DNA of 64,000 nucleotides from JALHVH01 sp963773685 (GCA_963773685.1 CAVZBY010000010.1:1-64000), one strand, 5' to 3'; shown: positions 38,525 to 49,121, numbered from the stretch's first letter. Numbers and translations are program-made. Notes: generated by a model not told the origin, from the sequence alone.

Positions 38525-39518
38525 ATGAAGAAGCGGCTCCTGCCGAAGGCGTTCTCCCATTGGCCTGTTTATTCCGTCGCCGTGTGGGTCCTCTGCGGGT
38601 TCGCGATCGCCGCGACGCTCATCCTCGACCATAGGAGCTGGATCGCGAGGCGAGCGGTCCTACATCTTCACCGGGAGCCGAGAGAAAGGGGCTGCCCGCG
38701 CCCCGTCCCGAGGCCGCCCTTCCCGCCATCAAGGCGCCGGCCGAAAAGGCGCTTCCGGAGAAGGTTCCGGAGCCCGCGCCCCGCGAAGTCCCGAAGACGG
38801 CCCCGGCCCGCAAAGAACCCTCCGGGCTCAAAAGGCCCTCCGCCCCCCTTGGGCAAGGTCGCCCTGATCGTGGACGACATGGGGAACAGCCCGGAAGCCC
38901 TCGAAGAGCTCCTCGCTCTCGGCGAGCCGCTGACGATCGCCGTTCTCCCTTACAGCCCTCATGCGCTCGAGACCGCCCAAAAAGCCCACGAAAGGGGACT
39001 CGAGGTCCTTCTCCATCTCCCGCTCGAATCCCTGAACGGCAACGGCTCCGAGAACGGCACGGAGGGCCTCATCCGTTCCGGGATGGGCGAAGCCGAGGTC
39101 CGTTCGCTTCTGGAGGAGGAGCTCGACCGCGTCCCGTTCGTCCGGGGCGTCAACAACCACATGGGGTCCAAGGTCACGGCGGACGCCGGGATGATGCGGG
39201 CGATCCTGCGAGCCGATCCGGGAGCGGGGCCTGTTCTTCCTGGACAGCCGGACGACGGCGAGATCCGTCGCCTATGACGTGGCCGTGGACATGGGCGTAC
39301 CCGCGGTCTCCCGACAGGTCTTCCTGGACGCCGACGGCGACACCGGCCGCATCCAGGAGCGCCTCCTCGAGCTCTTCCGGATCGCCCGGCGGGACGGCCG
39401 GGCGGTCGGCATCTGCCATCCGTTCCGGGAGACCCTGCGGACGCTGAAGGAGAACTTCGGCCTGCTCCGGAGCTATGGGCTCGAAGCGGTCCTCGTCTCC
39501 GAGATGGTCGGACGCTGA
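38525..39518 (+). CDS. YibQ-like divergent polysaccharide deacetylase (frameshifted)
   Basis: Starts three bases after the S41 stop. N-terminal TM (FAIAATLILDH), then a Pro/Ala/Lys/Glu-rich linker best read in a neighbouring frame (about 38655-38845: APAEKALPEKVPEPAPREVP). The DUF610/YibQ domain follows: VALIVDDMGNSPEALEELL, LTIAVLPYSPHA, LLHLPLESL, GVNNHMGSKVTADAGMM. After a shift near 39210 it continues LFFLDSRTTARSVAYDVAVD and ends VSEMVGR. In E. coli yibQ follows envC; the same order here supports a shared envelope role. Members keep the deacetylase fold; substrate unknown. Confidence 0.85.
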
Positions 39519-39588
39519 GGGCGCCGCCGCTTGTCTTGAATTCGATCTCCCCATCCGCTATATTAGGCTCGACCGACAGGAGGATCCC

Positions 39589-40140
39589 ATGAAAAAGACC
39601 GCGAGCGTATGCCTGATGGCGGCGAGCGTCCTCGCCGTCCTCTTCATGTCTGCCTGCAAGTCCGTCCCGTCCGACGAGCTGAAAGCGTCCATCGAGATCA
39701 CGGACGTCGACACCAAGTGGGTCTCCAAGTATTACCAGCCGTGGCCGCCCCGGCTCATTCTCGTCCCCGTCGTGTCGTTCCGCGTCAAGAACGTCGGCAC
39801 CAAGCCGCTCCAGCACGTCAACTTCAACGCCATCTTCAAGTTCAAGGGCGATCCCGAGAACCTGGGCGACAACTTCCTGGCAGCCATCCGGGGCAAGGCC
39901 GTCAATCCCGGCGAGATGAGCGAGGTCATCACCCTGAAGAGCAATTTCGGGGTCGAGGGCAAGACCGTCGCCTCCTTCAAGGACAACGTCCAGTGGAAAC
40001 CCACGGAGGTCAGGCTCTTCGCCCGCTCGAAGGGCTCCCCGTTCGTGCTCCTCGGGGAATGGGACATTTCGCGGACGATCGATTTCGTCGAGCCCGCGCC
40101 CGTCGACATCAAGAAAGAGGAGCCGGCCAAGACAGAATGA
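39589..40140 (+). CDS. Conserved lipoprotein of unknown function
   Basis: 183 residues from the ATG at 39589 with AGGAGG upstream. The lipobox is FMSAC after a 22-residue signal. The mature protein is beta-rich, with VVSFRVKNVGTKPLQHVNFNAIF and VKPTEVRLFARSKGS-like strands, reminiscent of LEA14/immunoglobulin-like single-domain proteins that describe linked beta sheets. No catalytic residues stand out. Its stop overlaps the next start (ATGA), so it is translationally coupled to the arginine decarboxylase gene, an odd pairing of an envelope lipoprotein with a cytosolic enzyme. Confidence 0.75.
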   Translation: MKKTASVCLMAASVLAVLFMSACKSVPSDELKASIEITDVDTKWVSKYYQPWPPRLILVPVVSFRVKNVGTKPLQHVNFNAIFKFKGDPENLGDNFLAAIRGKAVNPGEMSEVITLKSNFGVEGKTVASFKDNVQWKPTEVRLFARSKGSPFVLLGEWDISRTIDFVEPAPVDIKKEEPAKTE

Positions 40141-40679
40141 ACGCCATTCTGCCCACCCATATCTTTTTGACCCGGGGAAGCGGACAGCACCGGGAGAAGC
40201 TCATCAGTTACGAGATCGCGCTGAGGGAAGCGGGGATCAACCCTTTCAATCTCGTCAGGGTCTCGAGCATCTTCCCCCCCGGCTGCGAGCTCGTGACCCG
40301 CGAAGAGGGCCTGAAACAGCTCAAGCCCGGACAGATCGTCTTCCTGGTGATGAGCGAGAGCGCGACCGACGAGGCCCACCGCCTGATCTCGTCCTCGATC
40401 GGCATGGCCGTGCCGAATAACGGGAAATCCTACGGCTATCTCGCCGAGCACGAAAGCTACGGGCAGGCCGAGGCGGAGGCGGGTCGCTACACCGAGGACC
40501 TGGCGGTCGAGATGCTCGCGACGAAGCTCGGCCTGAAATTCGAAGGCCGACGGAAAGGAGAGAGCGCTTACCGCCTCCCCGGCAAGCTGTCCGTGACGAC
40601 CCGGAGCATCACCCAGACCGCCACCGGAAGCTCCGGATTGTGGACGACGACCATCGCGGCCGCCGTCCTGGTCACCTGA
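40137..40679 (+). CDS. pdaD: Pyruvoyl-dependent arginine decarboxylase
   Basis: 180 residues, close to the usual ~160-190. It decarboxylates arginine to agmatine, a polyamine precursor. The proenzyme self-cleaves between two serines to form the pyruvoyl group: S43-S44 in NLVRVSSIFPPGC. Other family features are present: HIFLTRGSGQHREKLISYEIAL, SSSIGMAVP, GYLAEHESYGQAEAEAGRYTEDLA. The start is fixed by the 4-base overlap with the lipoprotein stop. No agmatine-using gene is adjacent. Confidence 0.92.
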   Translation: MNAILPTHIFLTRGSGQHREKLISYEIALREAGINPFNLVRVSSIFPPGCELVTREEGLKQLKPGQIVFLVMSESATDEAHRLISSSIGMAVPNNGKSYGYLAEHESYGQAEAEAGRYTEDLAVEMLATKLGLKFEGRRKGESAYRLPGKLSVTTRSITQTATGSSGLWTTTIAAAVLVT

Positions 40680-40680
40680 C

Positions 40681-41652
40681 CTACAGGTCCAGGGGGTTTT
40701 CCTTCAGGATCTTGACGTAGCTCTTTTCCCTGAGGGTTTTGAGGTACTCCTCGAGCTTCTTCTGCTTCTTCTCGGTATAGAGCTTTTCCTCGACTTCCTT
40801 CTTGACCTCTTCGAACGCCCTCAGCCGGCTGTCCTTCTTCTCCTCGAGCTTCAGGAGGTACCAGCCGTTCTTCGTCTCCACCCAATCGCCCGTCTCCCCC
40901 GGCTTGAGCTTGGCCACCGACTCCTCGAGGGCCTTGTCCAATTCGCCCTTCCGGAACCGGCCGAGGTCCCCTTCGGCCTCCTTGGCCGGGCCTTCGGAGT
41001 ATTCCTTCGCCAGCGCGTTGAACGGCTCCCCGGCCTGGACCTTGCCCGAGATGAGCGCCCGCGCCTCCGCCAGCGCCTCCGGGGTCTTCCCCTCGGAGGC
41101 GAGGTAGACCCCACGGACGTGGTATTCCTCGGACTCCGTGAACTCCTGGGGATGGGCCTTGTAGTAGCCGACGATCTCGGAATCGTCCAGGACGATCGAC
41201 CGGTCCACCTCGGAATAGATGGTGGCCTGCTTCAGCATATTGTCCTCGAGCTGCTTGATCCACTCGTCGAAATTCAGCCCCTGCTGCTGAAGCCCTCTCT
41301 TCAGGTCGTCGTCGGACTCGATGTTGTTCTCCTTCTTGATGTTTTCGACCGCCATCTTGACCTGCTCGGAGACGTTGAGGTTCTTCTCCTTGGCCTGCTG
41401 CATGAGGAGCAGGTCGGTGATCATCATGTTGAGCAGGTCCTTTTTCAGCAGCTGGTATTGCGCCTCGTACTCCGCGCCCTGGAGGGCCGATCGGAGCTGT
41501 TGGACGGTGGCGTCGAACTGCTCCTTGACCTGGCTCAGGGTGATGACGTCGTCGTTGACGACCGCGACGATCTCTTCGACGACCTGACCGACGGCGGGCG
41601 CCAGGAGGACGGCGAGGCCGATGACGGCGAAGACCGGGATCCTTTTTCTCAT
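40681..41652 (-). CDS. SurA/PpiD-like peptidyl-prolyl isomerase-chaperone
   Basis: 323 residues. Signal peptide (VFAVIGLAVLLAPAVG), then the SurA N-terminal chaperone module VVEEIVAVVNDDVITLSQVKEQF with its long helices, and one parvulin domain (about 170-270) with FNALAKEYSEGPAKEAEGDLGRFRKGELDKALEE and TKNGWYLLKLEEKKDSR. Periplasmic helper for outer-membrane protein folding. The start overlaps the stop of the next parvulin-like gene upstream in the operon (ATGA). Confidence 0.9.
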   Translation of the reverse strand: MRKRIPVFAVIGLAVLLAPAVGQVVEEIVAVVNDDVITLSQVKEQFDATVQQLRSALQGAEYEAQYQLLKKDLLNMMITDLLLMQQAKEKNLNVSEQVKMAVENIKKENNIESDDDLKRGLQQQGLNFDEWIKQLEDNMLKQATIYSEVDRSIVLDDSEIVGYYKAHPQEFTESEEYHVRGVYLASEGKTPEALAEARALISGKVQAGEPFNALAKEYSEGPAKEAEGDLGRFRKGELDKALEESVAKLKPGETGDWVETKNGWYLLKLEEKKDSRLRAFEEVKKEVEEKLYTEKKQKKLEEYLKTLREKSYVKILKENPLDL

Positions 41653-42615
41653 GGGAGGTTCCTTTGATAGACGAAGGGTAATCTGTCGGGATGCGAACTC
41701 CAGGTGAGGCTTCGCTTGAGCTCATCCAGGTGCGCGGCCAAGGCGTCCTTTAACTTGCCGTCCAGGACCTTGAGCCGGATGGCCGGGGCCGCTTCCGCCT
41801 CCGGCAGCAGCTGGGGCGGAAGTCTCCGGTCCAGCCGGAATATGTGATACCCGTAGGAGGATTCGACGACGGGGCTGAGCCGGCCTTCTTCGAGCGGAAA
41901 TATGACCTTCTCCATCTCGAAGGGGAGGTCTCCCGCCTTGAAGACCCCCATGGCTCCCCCCTTGAAGGCTTCGGGCCCGATCGATTCCTCGAGGGCGATC
42001 TTCCGGAACGCCTCTTCCGAGGCGCCGGCGAGCCGGCGGAGGACGTCGACCGCCTTGGTTTCCGTATCGAGAAGGATCTGGCTGACCCGGACCCTTTCGG
42101 GAACCAGGAAGTCCTTCTTGTGCTCCTCGTAATAAGAATGGGCCTCGTCGTCCCCGACGCGGAGCTCGGCGAGGAACCGCCTGGAATATTTCTCGATGAG
42201 CGGCCGGTCGAAGAGGTGCGGGTCTCCGGTCGCCAGACCGCCCGCTTCCCCGGGCGGGGCCTCGCCGGAGAGCTTCTCGAGATACGTTTTCTCCTCTTCA
42301 GGAGCCAGCGTCACCCCCTGCCTTCTCGCGGCGGCGAGGAGGAGCTTTTCCTCGGCGAACTGGTCGTAGAGGCGGCTCAGGGAGGCGGGAGAAAGCTCGC
42401 CCTTCCCGGCATTGTCCCTGAAGTAGCTGTCCAGGTCGGCATTGCTGTAGGCCGTTCCTTCGACCTCCAGGACGATCGCGTTCCCGGCCTTCCCGCTCCC
42501 GGATCCGGTCTCTCCCGGCCCCTTCCCCGCGCTCTTGCAGGCGGCGAAAGCAGGAGACTCCGAGGATCACCGCGAGGGCGGCCGGCGGGAAGATCCTGGG
42601 ATCGAGAGCTCTCAT
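41649..42615 (-). CDS. Second SurA-like parvulin lipoprotein, one frameshift
   Basis: About 321 residues when restored. Starts at the ATG at 42615 (a TTG at 42630 is in frame but lies inside the mfd end). The signal and lipobox become visible only when a shift near 42545 is corrected (FAACKSAG). Then a SurA-type N-module (AIVLEVEGTAYSNADLDSYF) and a parvulin domain: VRVSQILLDTETKAVDVLRRL, AFKGGAMGVFKAGDLPFEME, SPVVESSYGYHIFRLDRR. Operon order is mfd, this gene, then the first SurA-like gene. Probably an envelope chaperone. Confidence 0.85.
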
Positions 42616-42626
42616 CTTTTTTATAT

Positions 42627-45600
42627 TCAACTCATTGTAGTATAACCGGTCAACTCCTTCAAGACGCCGATGGTTGCCTCGAGGAATTCCGCGTCCGGGA
42701 CCGCGCCCAGGCTCAGGGACATGACCCCTTGGGGGGTCATCGACCCCCGGTGCCTCTTGAGCAGGGACGGGATCCGGGAAAGGTCCACGCCCGTGGTCGG
42801 ATAGAACTTGATGACAAGCCGCTCCTCGGTCCGGTCCAGCGATTCGATCCGGAGCCGCCCGGCCAGGAACTTGACGGCCCCGTAGCGAAGGAGGTTCGCG
42901 ACGCTCGCCGGGATGTCCCCGAACCGGTCCCGGATCTCGGTCCGGATCCGCTCGATCTCGGCCAGGTCCTCGACCGAGGACAGCCGCTTGTACAGGTTGA
43001 GCCGGAGGTTCACCTGCGGGAGGTAGTCCTCGGGCACGCGGATATCGGCCTTGAGGTTGATCTCCGTCTTGACCTCTTCGACGGCCTCGCCCTTCTGCTC
43101 GCGGATCGCCTGGTCGAGCAGCTGCATGAAATATTCGTAGCCGACGGCCTCCATCGTCCCGCTCTGGCGGTGGCCGAGGAGGTTCCCGGCGCCGCGGATC
43201 TCGAGGTCCTTGGCCGCCAGCCGGAACCCCGAACCCAGCTCCGAGAACTCCTTGAGGGCCTTGAGACGCTCCTTGGCGAGCGGCGTGAGCTCCGTGAGCG
43301 GAGGGACGAGGAAATAGGCCGTCGCCTGGCGGGCGGAGCGGCCCACCCGGCCGCGCAGCTGGTAGAGCTGGGCCAGCCCGAAGAGGTCCGCCCGGTCGAC
43401 GATGAGGGTGTTGACGAGCGGGATGTCGATGCCGTTCTCGATGATCGTCGTCGAGACGAGGACGTTGTACTCGCGGGCGATGAAGGCCATCATCCGTTTC
43501 TCGAGGACGGGGCCGGCCATCCGGCCGTGGATGGTGACGACGCGGGCCTGAGGGACCAGCTTTTCCACGAGATGGGCCACCTTATCGATGTCCTCGATGC
43601 GGTTGTGGACGTAGTAGACCTGCCCGCCGCGGTTGAGCTCCTGGCGGATGGCCGAGGCCACGAGCTTGGCGTTCCAGGGCGTCACGACGGTGTGGACGGA
43701 CAGCCGGTCCCGGGGCGGCGTCTCGATGAGGCTGATGTCGCGAAGACCGGTCAGCGACATGTTGAGGGTCCGCGGGATGGGCGTCGCCGTCAGGGTCAGG
43801 ACGTCGATATTCGCCCGGAGGCCTTTGATCTTCTCCTTGTGGCTGACGCCGAACCTCTGCTCTTCATCGACGACGAGGAGCCCGAGGTCCTTGAACACGA
43901 CGTCCTTGGACAGGATCCGGTGGGTGCCGACGAGGATATCGACGAACCCCTTTCCGAGGCCCTCGAGGATGGCCTTCTGCTCGGTCCTGGGACTGGAGCC
44001 GGGTCAACCCTTCGACGCGCACCGGGAAGAGGATCATCCGGGACTTGAACGTCTTGAGGTGCTGGCTCGCCAGGACCGTGGTCGGGCAGAGGACGGCCAC
44101 CTGTTTCCCGTCCATGACGGCCTTGAAGGCGGCGCGCATCGCGACCTCGGTCTTCCCGTACCCGACGTCGCCGCAGAGCAGGCGGTCCATGGGCGTTTCG
44201 GACTCCATGTCGTTGATGATCTCGCGGATGGATTTGAGCTGGTCCTCCGTCTCCTCGAACTCGAAGATCTTCTCGAACTCCGATCCCCAGGGGCCCTCGG
44301 GGCTGAAGGCGATGCCCCGGACCGACTTCCTCCGGGCATAGAGCTCGAGAAGCTCCCGGGCGATCGCCTCCACGGCTTTCCGGGTCCGGGCTTTGGTCTT
44401 CTGCCAGGTGGCCGTGCCCAGCTTGTCGAGGGGCGGCACGACGTCGCCGATCTTGGAGAACTTCTGGACGAGATTCAGGTCCTCGACGGGCACGAGGAGC
44501 TTGTCGTCGTCGCGATAGAGGAGCTCGATGAACTCCCGGCTCTTCCCGTCCACCTCGACCCGGCGCAGGCCATGGAAGACGCCGACGCCGTAATCCGTGT
44601 GGACGACGAGATCGCCGCTCTCGAGGTCCTGGAATTGCGAGAAGAAGGGCTTCCGCGAAACGCGGTGGACGAGGACCTTCTCCTCGGTGAAGATGTCCCG
44701 CTCGGCGAAGACGAGGATCTTCGCCCTCGGGTAGGCGAATCCTTCGTCCAGCTCGCCGATGAGGAGGCTGACCTCGCCGCTTTTCGGCACGGCGAACGGG
44801 TCGGCGGACTCGACCGCCGGGATGCCGCTCTCGGCGAGCAGGGCCGCCAGTCTCTGCCGGGTCCCCTGGTTGGAAAGATAGATATAGCAGAGGTCCCGCT
44901 CCTCGCCGAGCTTCTTCAGGTACTCGAGGAAGAAGGCGATCCGGTTGTCGAACTTCGGGACCGGCTGGAAGGCGAAGGAGACCGTCGTGCGGTCGGGCTC
45001 TGCGCCCAATTCCTGGATGACGAGGGCGTCCCGGGAGACGGCCTTCCAGAGGTGCGGGAGGATAGATCGCCTCGGGGGGAAGGGAGAACGCGCGGCTCTT
45101 CTCCAGCTCGGCGCGATGCTCCGCGAGCTCCTCCATCGTCTTTTTCCACTCCCTGTCGATCTCGTCCCGGTCGTCGAAGACGAAGACGGAACCCTCGAGG
45201 TACCGGGTGAACGGGACGAACCGCTCCCGGGCGAGGAGGGATAGATAGGCGAACGAGGGGAGGTATTCGCCGCCTTCGAGGAACCGGATCTTCTCCTCGA
45301 GGTCGGCCCGGGCCCCGCCGCCGGCCCTGCGGGCGCGCCGGATCCATTCCTCGAGGAATTCCGGCGTTCCGGGGAACTCCCGGAGGGAGGGCACGAGGGC
45401 CCGGTCCAGGCGGCGGAGCGAGCGCTGGGTCCCCGTGTCGAACTCGCGGAGCGAAGCCACGGTGTCGGCGGCGAACTCGATCCGGACGGGAGCGTCCTGC
45501 CAGGGAGGGAAGACGTCGACGATGCCCCCCCGCCAGGCGTATTCGCCCGGAGACGCGATGATGTCCTCGCGCGAATATCCGTATTCGGCGAACGTCCTGA

Positions 45601-46066
45601 GGAGGTCGTCGCGGTCGGCCTTTTCCCCGACCTCGAGCTTCAGGAACGAGCGGTCGAGGTCCTCGGGAGAAGGAAGAGGCTTCAGGAGGCCGAACGGGTT
45701 CGTCAGGACGAGGGAAGGCTTTCCGGACCGGATGTCGTACAGGAAGCGCATCCGCGACGATACGGCTTCGAGGGAGGGGGGGATCTCCAGGTAAGGTTCG
45801 TCGGAGAGGGCCGGAAGGACGCTCGTCGGGACCGTCGAGCGAAGCTGGCCCAGATAGAACCGGCATTCCCTTTCGAGGGGATCGAGGTCCCTGGACGGCG
45901 GACGGACACATACCAGACGCTTCCCGAGCTTAAGGGAGAGACCGGCCAGGAGGTAGGGCATGGCGGCGTCGTGGACGCCGGCGATCCGGACCCCCTTGTC
46001 CCCGCGCCGGACGGACTCGAGGACCTCTTTGAATTCCGGCGTATCGAAGAGAAAACCCAGGCTCAC
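42627..46066 (-). CDS. mfd: Transcription-repair coupling factor Mfd, two frameshifts
   Basis: About 1145 residues when restored, normal for Mfd. It removes stalled RNA polymerase and recruits UvrA. Visible: the UvrB-like N-domain (FLYDIRSGKPSLVLTNPFGL), RNA-polymerase-interaction domain (LVVHTDYGVGVFHGLRRVEV), translocase motor with Walker A CGDVGYGKTEVAMRAAFKA, DEEQRFGV box, motif III TLTATPIPRTLNMSL, motif VI LYQLRGRVGRS, and TRCF C-domain. Shifts near 45057 and 43990 break the frame. Because this is a housekeeping gene otherwise fully conserved, sequence error is more likely than true loss. It is followed after 12 bases by the SurA-like lipoprotein gene. Confidence 0.93.
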
Positions 46067-46103
46067 CCGGACATTCTAGACCATTCGAACGGTCCCGTCC
46101 ATT

Positions 46104-46301
46104 TCAGGCGACGATATCCACGACCCGGCCGTCCTCGAGTCGGCACCGGAACCGCTCCTCGACGACACCCGTTTTCGGATCCAGGGTCCGCTTCCTCTCC
46201 AGGACCTCCCGGACCTCGAAGCGGCGGCCGTCGATGACGGCATAGCGGGGGGTCTCCGAGGCCTTGGTGCCGGCGTAGAACTCTCCGGGAACCGTCTTCA
46301 T
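46104..46301 (-). CDS. Small conserved hypothetical protein (about 65 residues)
   Basis: 65 residues from the ATG at 46301, chosen for GGAGGGCGCTC directly upstream; the longer open frame beyond has no site. Basic, beta-rich: RYAVIDGRRFEVREVLERKR, then GVVEERFRCRLEDGRVVDIVA. It looks like a small single-domain nucleic-acid- or protein-binding fold. It is 37 bases upstream of mfd and probably in its operon. Not recognised as a named family. Confidence 0.7.
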   Translation of the reverse strand: MKTVPGEFYAGTKASETPRYAVIDGRRFEVREVLERKRTLDPKTGVVEERFRCRLEDGRVVDIVA

Positions 46302-46335
46302 GAGCGCCCTCCCCCCGGATGCGGTCCGGGCCGTC

Positions 46336-46375
46336 ATTATAACATTTGTCAAAGGCCTCCCGGGGCGGATATAAT
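46336..46375. promoter_or_regulatory. Divergent promoter region
   Basis: Plus strand: TTGTCA (46346-46351), 18 bases, TATAAT (46370-46375), pointing to the GATase gene. Minus strand: an extended -10, TGTTATAAT (complement at 46337-46345), pointing to the small protein and mfd. The two overlap, so their use may be mutually exclusive. Confidence 0.6.
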
Positions 46376-46425
46376 CCCGGGGTCGGAAGGGATTTCCGCC
46401 CGACGATCGCGACCAGGAGGGAACG

Positions 46426-47573
46426 ATGAAACTGACCGGGCTCAATAAGGCCGCGGGGTTCGCTCTCGGGATCCTCGCCGTATCGGCGCTCCTCGGCGCC
46501 CAAACCCCGGACCGCTTCTTCGACACCGCGCCCGTGAAACACGAAGGCGTGAGACTCGCCGTCTTCTATCCCTCCGTGGGGACGATCCGGAACATCGAGG
46601 CCCTGAGGAGGACGGGGGCCCTGGACGTCCCGGGGCTCGTCGTGGTCGGCGTCCATCATGCCCGGGAAGCGACGGATTACGCCGCCGCCCGCGCCTACGT
46701 CCGGGAGAAGGGCATCGATTGGTTCCATTTCCACACCGTTTCGGCGGACATCCCCGAGGACGCCCTCTTCGGGACGAACGCCTGCACTCCGGAGTACGAG
46801 CGGATCTTCCGGGCCTCGGACGGCATCATCTTCTTCGGCGGTCCCGACATTCCACCCGCGGTCTTCAAGGAAAAGACGAGCCCGCTCACGGCTATCGAGG
46901 ACCCCGTTCGCCATTATTTCGAAGTATCGGCCATCTTCCACCTGCTGGGGGGGCTCAGGACCCGTCGTTCAAAGGGCTTCTCGAAGGCAGGCCGGACTTC
47001 CCTGTCCTGGGCATCTGTCTGGGCTGCCAGAGCCTCAACGTCGGAACGGGAGGAACCCTCGTCCAGGACATCTGGGACGAGGTCTACGGGGCGAAGAACG
47101 TCGAGGATATCCTCGCTCTCGATCCCCAGCAATGGCACAATAATCCGTATATCAAGCTCTACCCCCTGGACGGGCTCATCAGCTACAACTTCCACAGGAT
47201 CCGGCTCGAGGAAAAGGGCAAGTTCTGCGCGGCCATGGGCTTCAAGGGCTCCGACAGCCCGCGGATCCTCAGCTCCCACCATCAGGCCCTTGAAAAGATG
47301 GGGACGGGGTGGCGGGCGATCGCTTCGTCCCTGGACGGGAAGATCGTCGAAGCCGTCGAGCACGAGAGGTTCCCCAACGTCCTGGGCGTCCAGTTCCACC
47401 CCGAGCACCGGCTTCTTTGGGAGAGCGATCCCGTCCACCGCCAGGCCCCCGGCGACGCCCCCTTCAGCTACAAGGCCCTCCTCGAAGGGACGCCGCCGAG
47501 CTACGATTTCAACCGGGGCATCTGGCGCTGGCTCGGCCGGATGCTGGTCCGGGCGTCCGGCCCGCGGGCGTAA
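46426..47573 (+). CDS. Secreted class-I glutamine-amidotransferase-like (gamma-glutamyl hydrolase/PuuD-type) protein, one frameshift
   Basis: About 382 residues when restored. Signal peptide (GFALGILAVSALLGAQ), then an N-domain with FDTAPVKHEGVRLAVFYPSV. A shift near 46955 in a run of seven G leads to the GATase core: FPVLGICLGCQSLNVGTGGT (nucleophile cysteine in GICLGC) and NVLGVQFHPEHRLLW (His/Glu). This matches peptidase C26 (gamma-glutamyl-GABA hydrolase PuuD and gamma-glutamyl hydrolase). A secreted form suggests hydrolysis of gamma-glutamyl peptides outside the cytoplasm. The exact substrate cannot be said. Confidence 0.8.
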
Positions 47574-47596
47574 AGGGACATCCGCCGGCTCTCCTC

Positions 47597-47625
47597 TTGA
47601 CAATACACTACTATTATTGTAGGAT
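47597..47625 (+). promoter_or_regulatory. Promoter of the 20-residue peptide unit
   Basis: TTGACA (47597-47602), 17-base spacer, TAGGAT (47620-47625); TATTAT (47612-47617) is an alternative -10 at poor spacing. The -35 is a perfect consensus. Confidence 0.65.
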
Positions 47626-47654
47626 TTAAATCGATATCGACGAAAGGAGCTCTC

Positions 47655-47717
47655 ATGAAGCGCTTCACGATCCCGAGAGTCTCGCACTGCAAGAGCGGCT
47701 GCCGACGCCGCTCCTGA
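47655..47717 (+). CDS. 20-residue cysteine-containing peptide
   Basis: Reads MKRFTIPRVSHCKSGCRRRS, with a strong AAAGGAG site 5-11 bases before the ATG. It lies between a consensus promoter and a rho-independent terminator, so it forms a complete small transcription unit of about 165 bases. Two cysteines (C12-x3-C16), six basic residues near the end. It could be a small regulatory or ribosomally made, modified peptide, or the leader of an attenuator. No maturation enzyme lies next to it. Family not recognised; translation is inferred from signals only. Confidence 0.55.
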   Translation: MKRFTIPRVSHCKSGCRRRS

Positions 47718-47746
47718 GCAAGAGCATAAAAGGCTCGTTAGGGAAG

Positions 47747-47794
47747 AAGGCCCGTTTCCCCCGGATGCTTCCGGGAGAGGCGGGCCCTTTTTTT
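47747..47794 (+). terminator. Rho-independent terminator after the peptide unit
   Basis: AAGGCCCG (47747-47754) pairs with CGGGCCCTT (47781-47789), with an inner stem CCCGG/CCGGG in the loop, followed by eight T. Confidence 0.85.
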
Positions 47795-47838
47795 GCCTGA
47801 AAGCAGGGTTTGGGTTATCATGGCGTCCTGGAGGACGC

Positions 47839-49072
47839 ATGAAAGACTCGTTCTGGACCATCGTTCCGCTCCTTTTCCTGGCGGCCGCCTGCGCCAAGCC
47901 CGCGAAGACGCCTCCGCCCGCGGGAGTCCTTTTCAAGGACGACGTCGCCTTCCTCGAGAAACACACCGGCGTGGTCGTCCTCACCGACAAGGACGGCGCC
48001 GCCCGGGTCGCCGTGAATCCCGACCTCCAGGGCCGGGTCATGACGAGCACGGCGGGCGGCCCGGACGGGCCGAGCTTCGGCTGGATCAACCGGGAGCTCC
48101 TCGCCTCCAAGGTCAACGACCCGCACATGAACGCGTTCGGCGGCGAGGACCGCTTCTGGCTCGGGCCCGAGGGCGGCCAGTTCTCCGTCTTCTTCAAGCC
48201 CGGCGAGCCGTTCGATCTCGCGCACTGGTTCACCCCCCCGCCGGTCAACGAGGGCGCGTTCGAGGTCGCCTCCCGGGCGTCGGACCGCATCACCTTCAGG
48301 AAGGACATGCGCCTCGTCAATTATTCGGGCACCGTCTTCGACCTCGAGGTCGAACGGACGATAAGCCTCCTGGGGCCCCCGGAACTGGCGGCCCTGGGCG
48401 TGACCGTTCCCCCGGGAGTCGGGACGGTCGCGTTCCGGTCCGATAACCGGATCACGAACACGGGGAAGAACCCCTGGGTCAAGGATTCCGGTCTGCTCTC
48501 GATCTGGATCCTGGGCATGTTCAATCCTTCGCCCGCCACGACCATCGTCGTCCCCTTCAAGCGCGGCCCGGAAGCGGAGCTCGGGCCCGTCGTCAACGAT
48601 GCGTATTTCGGCAAGGTCCCCGCGGACCGGCTCGTCGTCGGCGACGGGGTCATCTTCTTCAGCGGGGACGGCTTGTTCCGGAGCAAGATCGGTATCGCGC
48701 CGCGGCGGGCCCTGCCCTTTGCCGGGAGCTATGACGCCGAGCGGAGCGTCCTGACGATCGTCCACCTGACCCTCCCCGAAGGGGCGGCGGAATATGTCAA
48801 TTCGATGTGGCGGATCCAGGAAGACCCCTACGCGGGCGATGTCGTCAACAGCTACAACGACGGCCCGGCCTCGCCCGGCGCCAAGCCCATGGGCCCCTTC
48901 TACGAGCTGGAGTCCTCTTCCCCGGCGGCGGCCCTGGCACCCGGCCGAGTCCTTGAGCCATGCGCACACGACGATGCATTTCCAGGGCGACGAACAGGCG
49001 CTGGACATCATCGCCCGGCAGGTCCTCGGCGTCGGCATCGCGGAGATCAAGAGCGCCCTCCGACGCCGGTAA
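47839..49072 (+). CDS. DUF6786-like lipoprotein, one frameshift
   Basis: About 411 residues when restored. Lipobox LAAAC after a short signal. The mature protein contains ARVAVNPDLQGRVMTSTAGGPD, FGWINRELLASKVNDPHMNAF, GGEDRFWLGPEGGQFSVFF, the pattern of DUF6786, a galactose-mutarotase-like fold of unknown function found in Acidobacteriota and Bacteroidota. A shift near 48955 moves the end to SLSHAHTTMHFQGDEQALDII and ALRRR at 49072. A sugar-binding role is suggested only by fold. Confidence 0.7.
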
Positions 49073-49121
49073 CGGGGTCCGGCGCCCGTCCGGTTCGTCT
49101 CGCCTGTCCCGCTCCTGTCAA

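Noticed and set aside
41844..44048. A 734-codon open frame on the plus strand
   Set aside because: Opposite mfd and the SurA-like lipoprotein; composition is the Glu/Asp/Arg/Val-rich shadow of the real genes.
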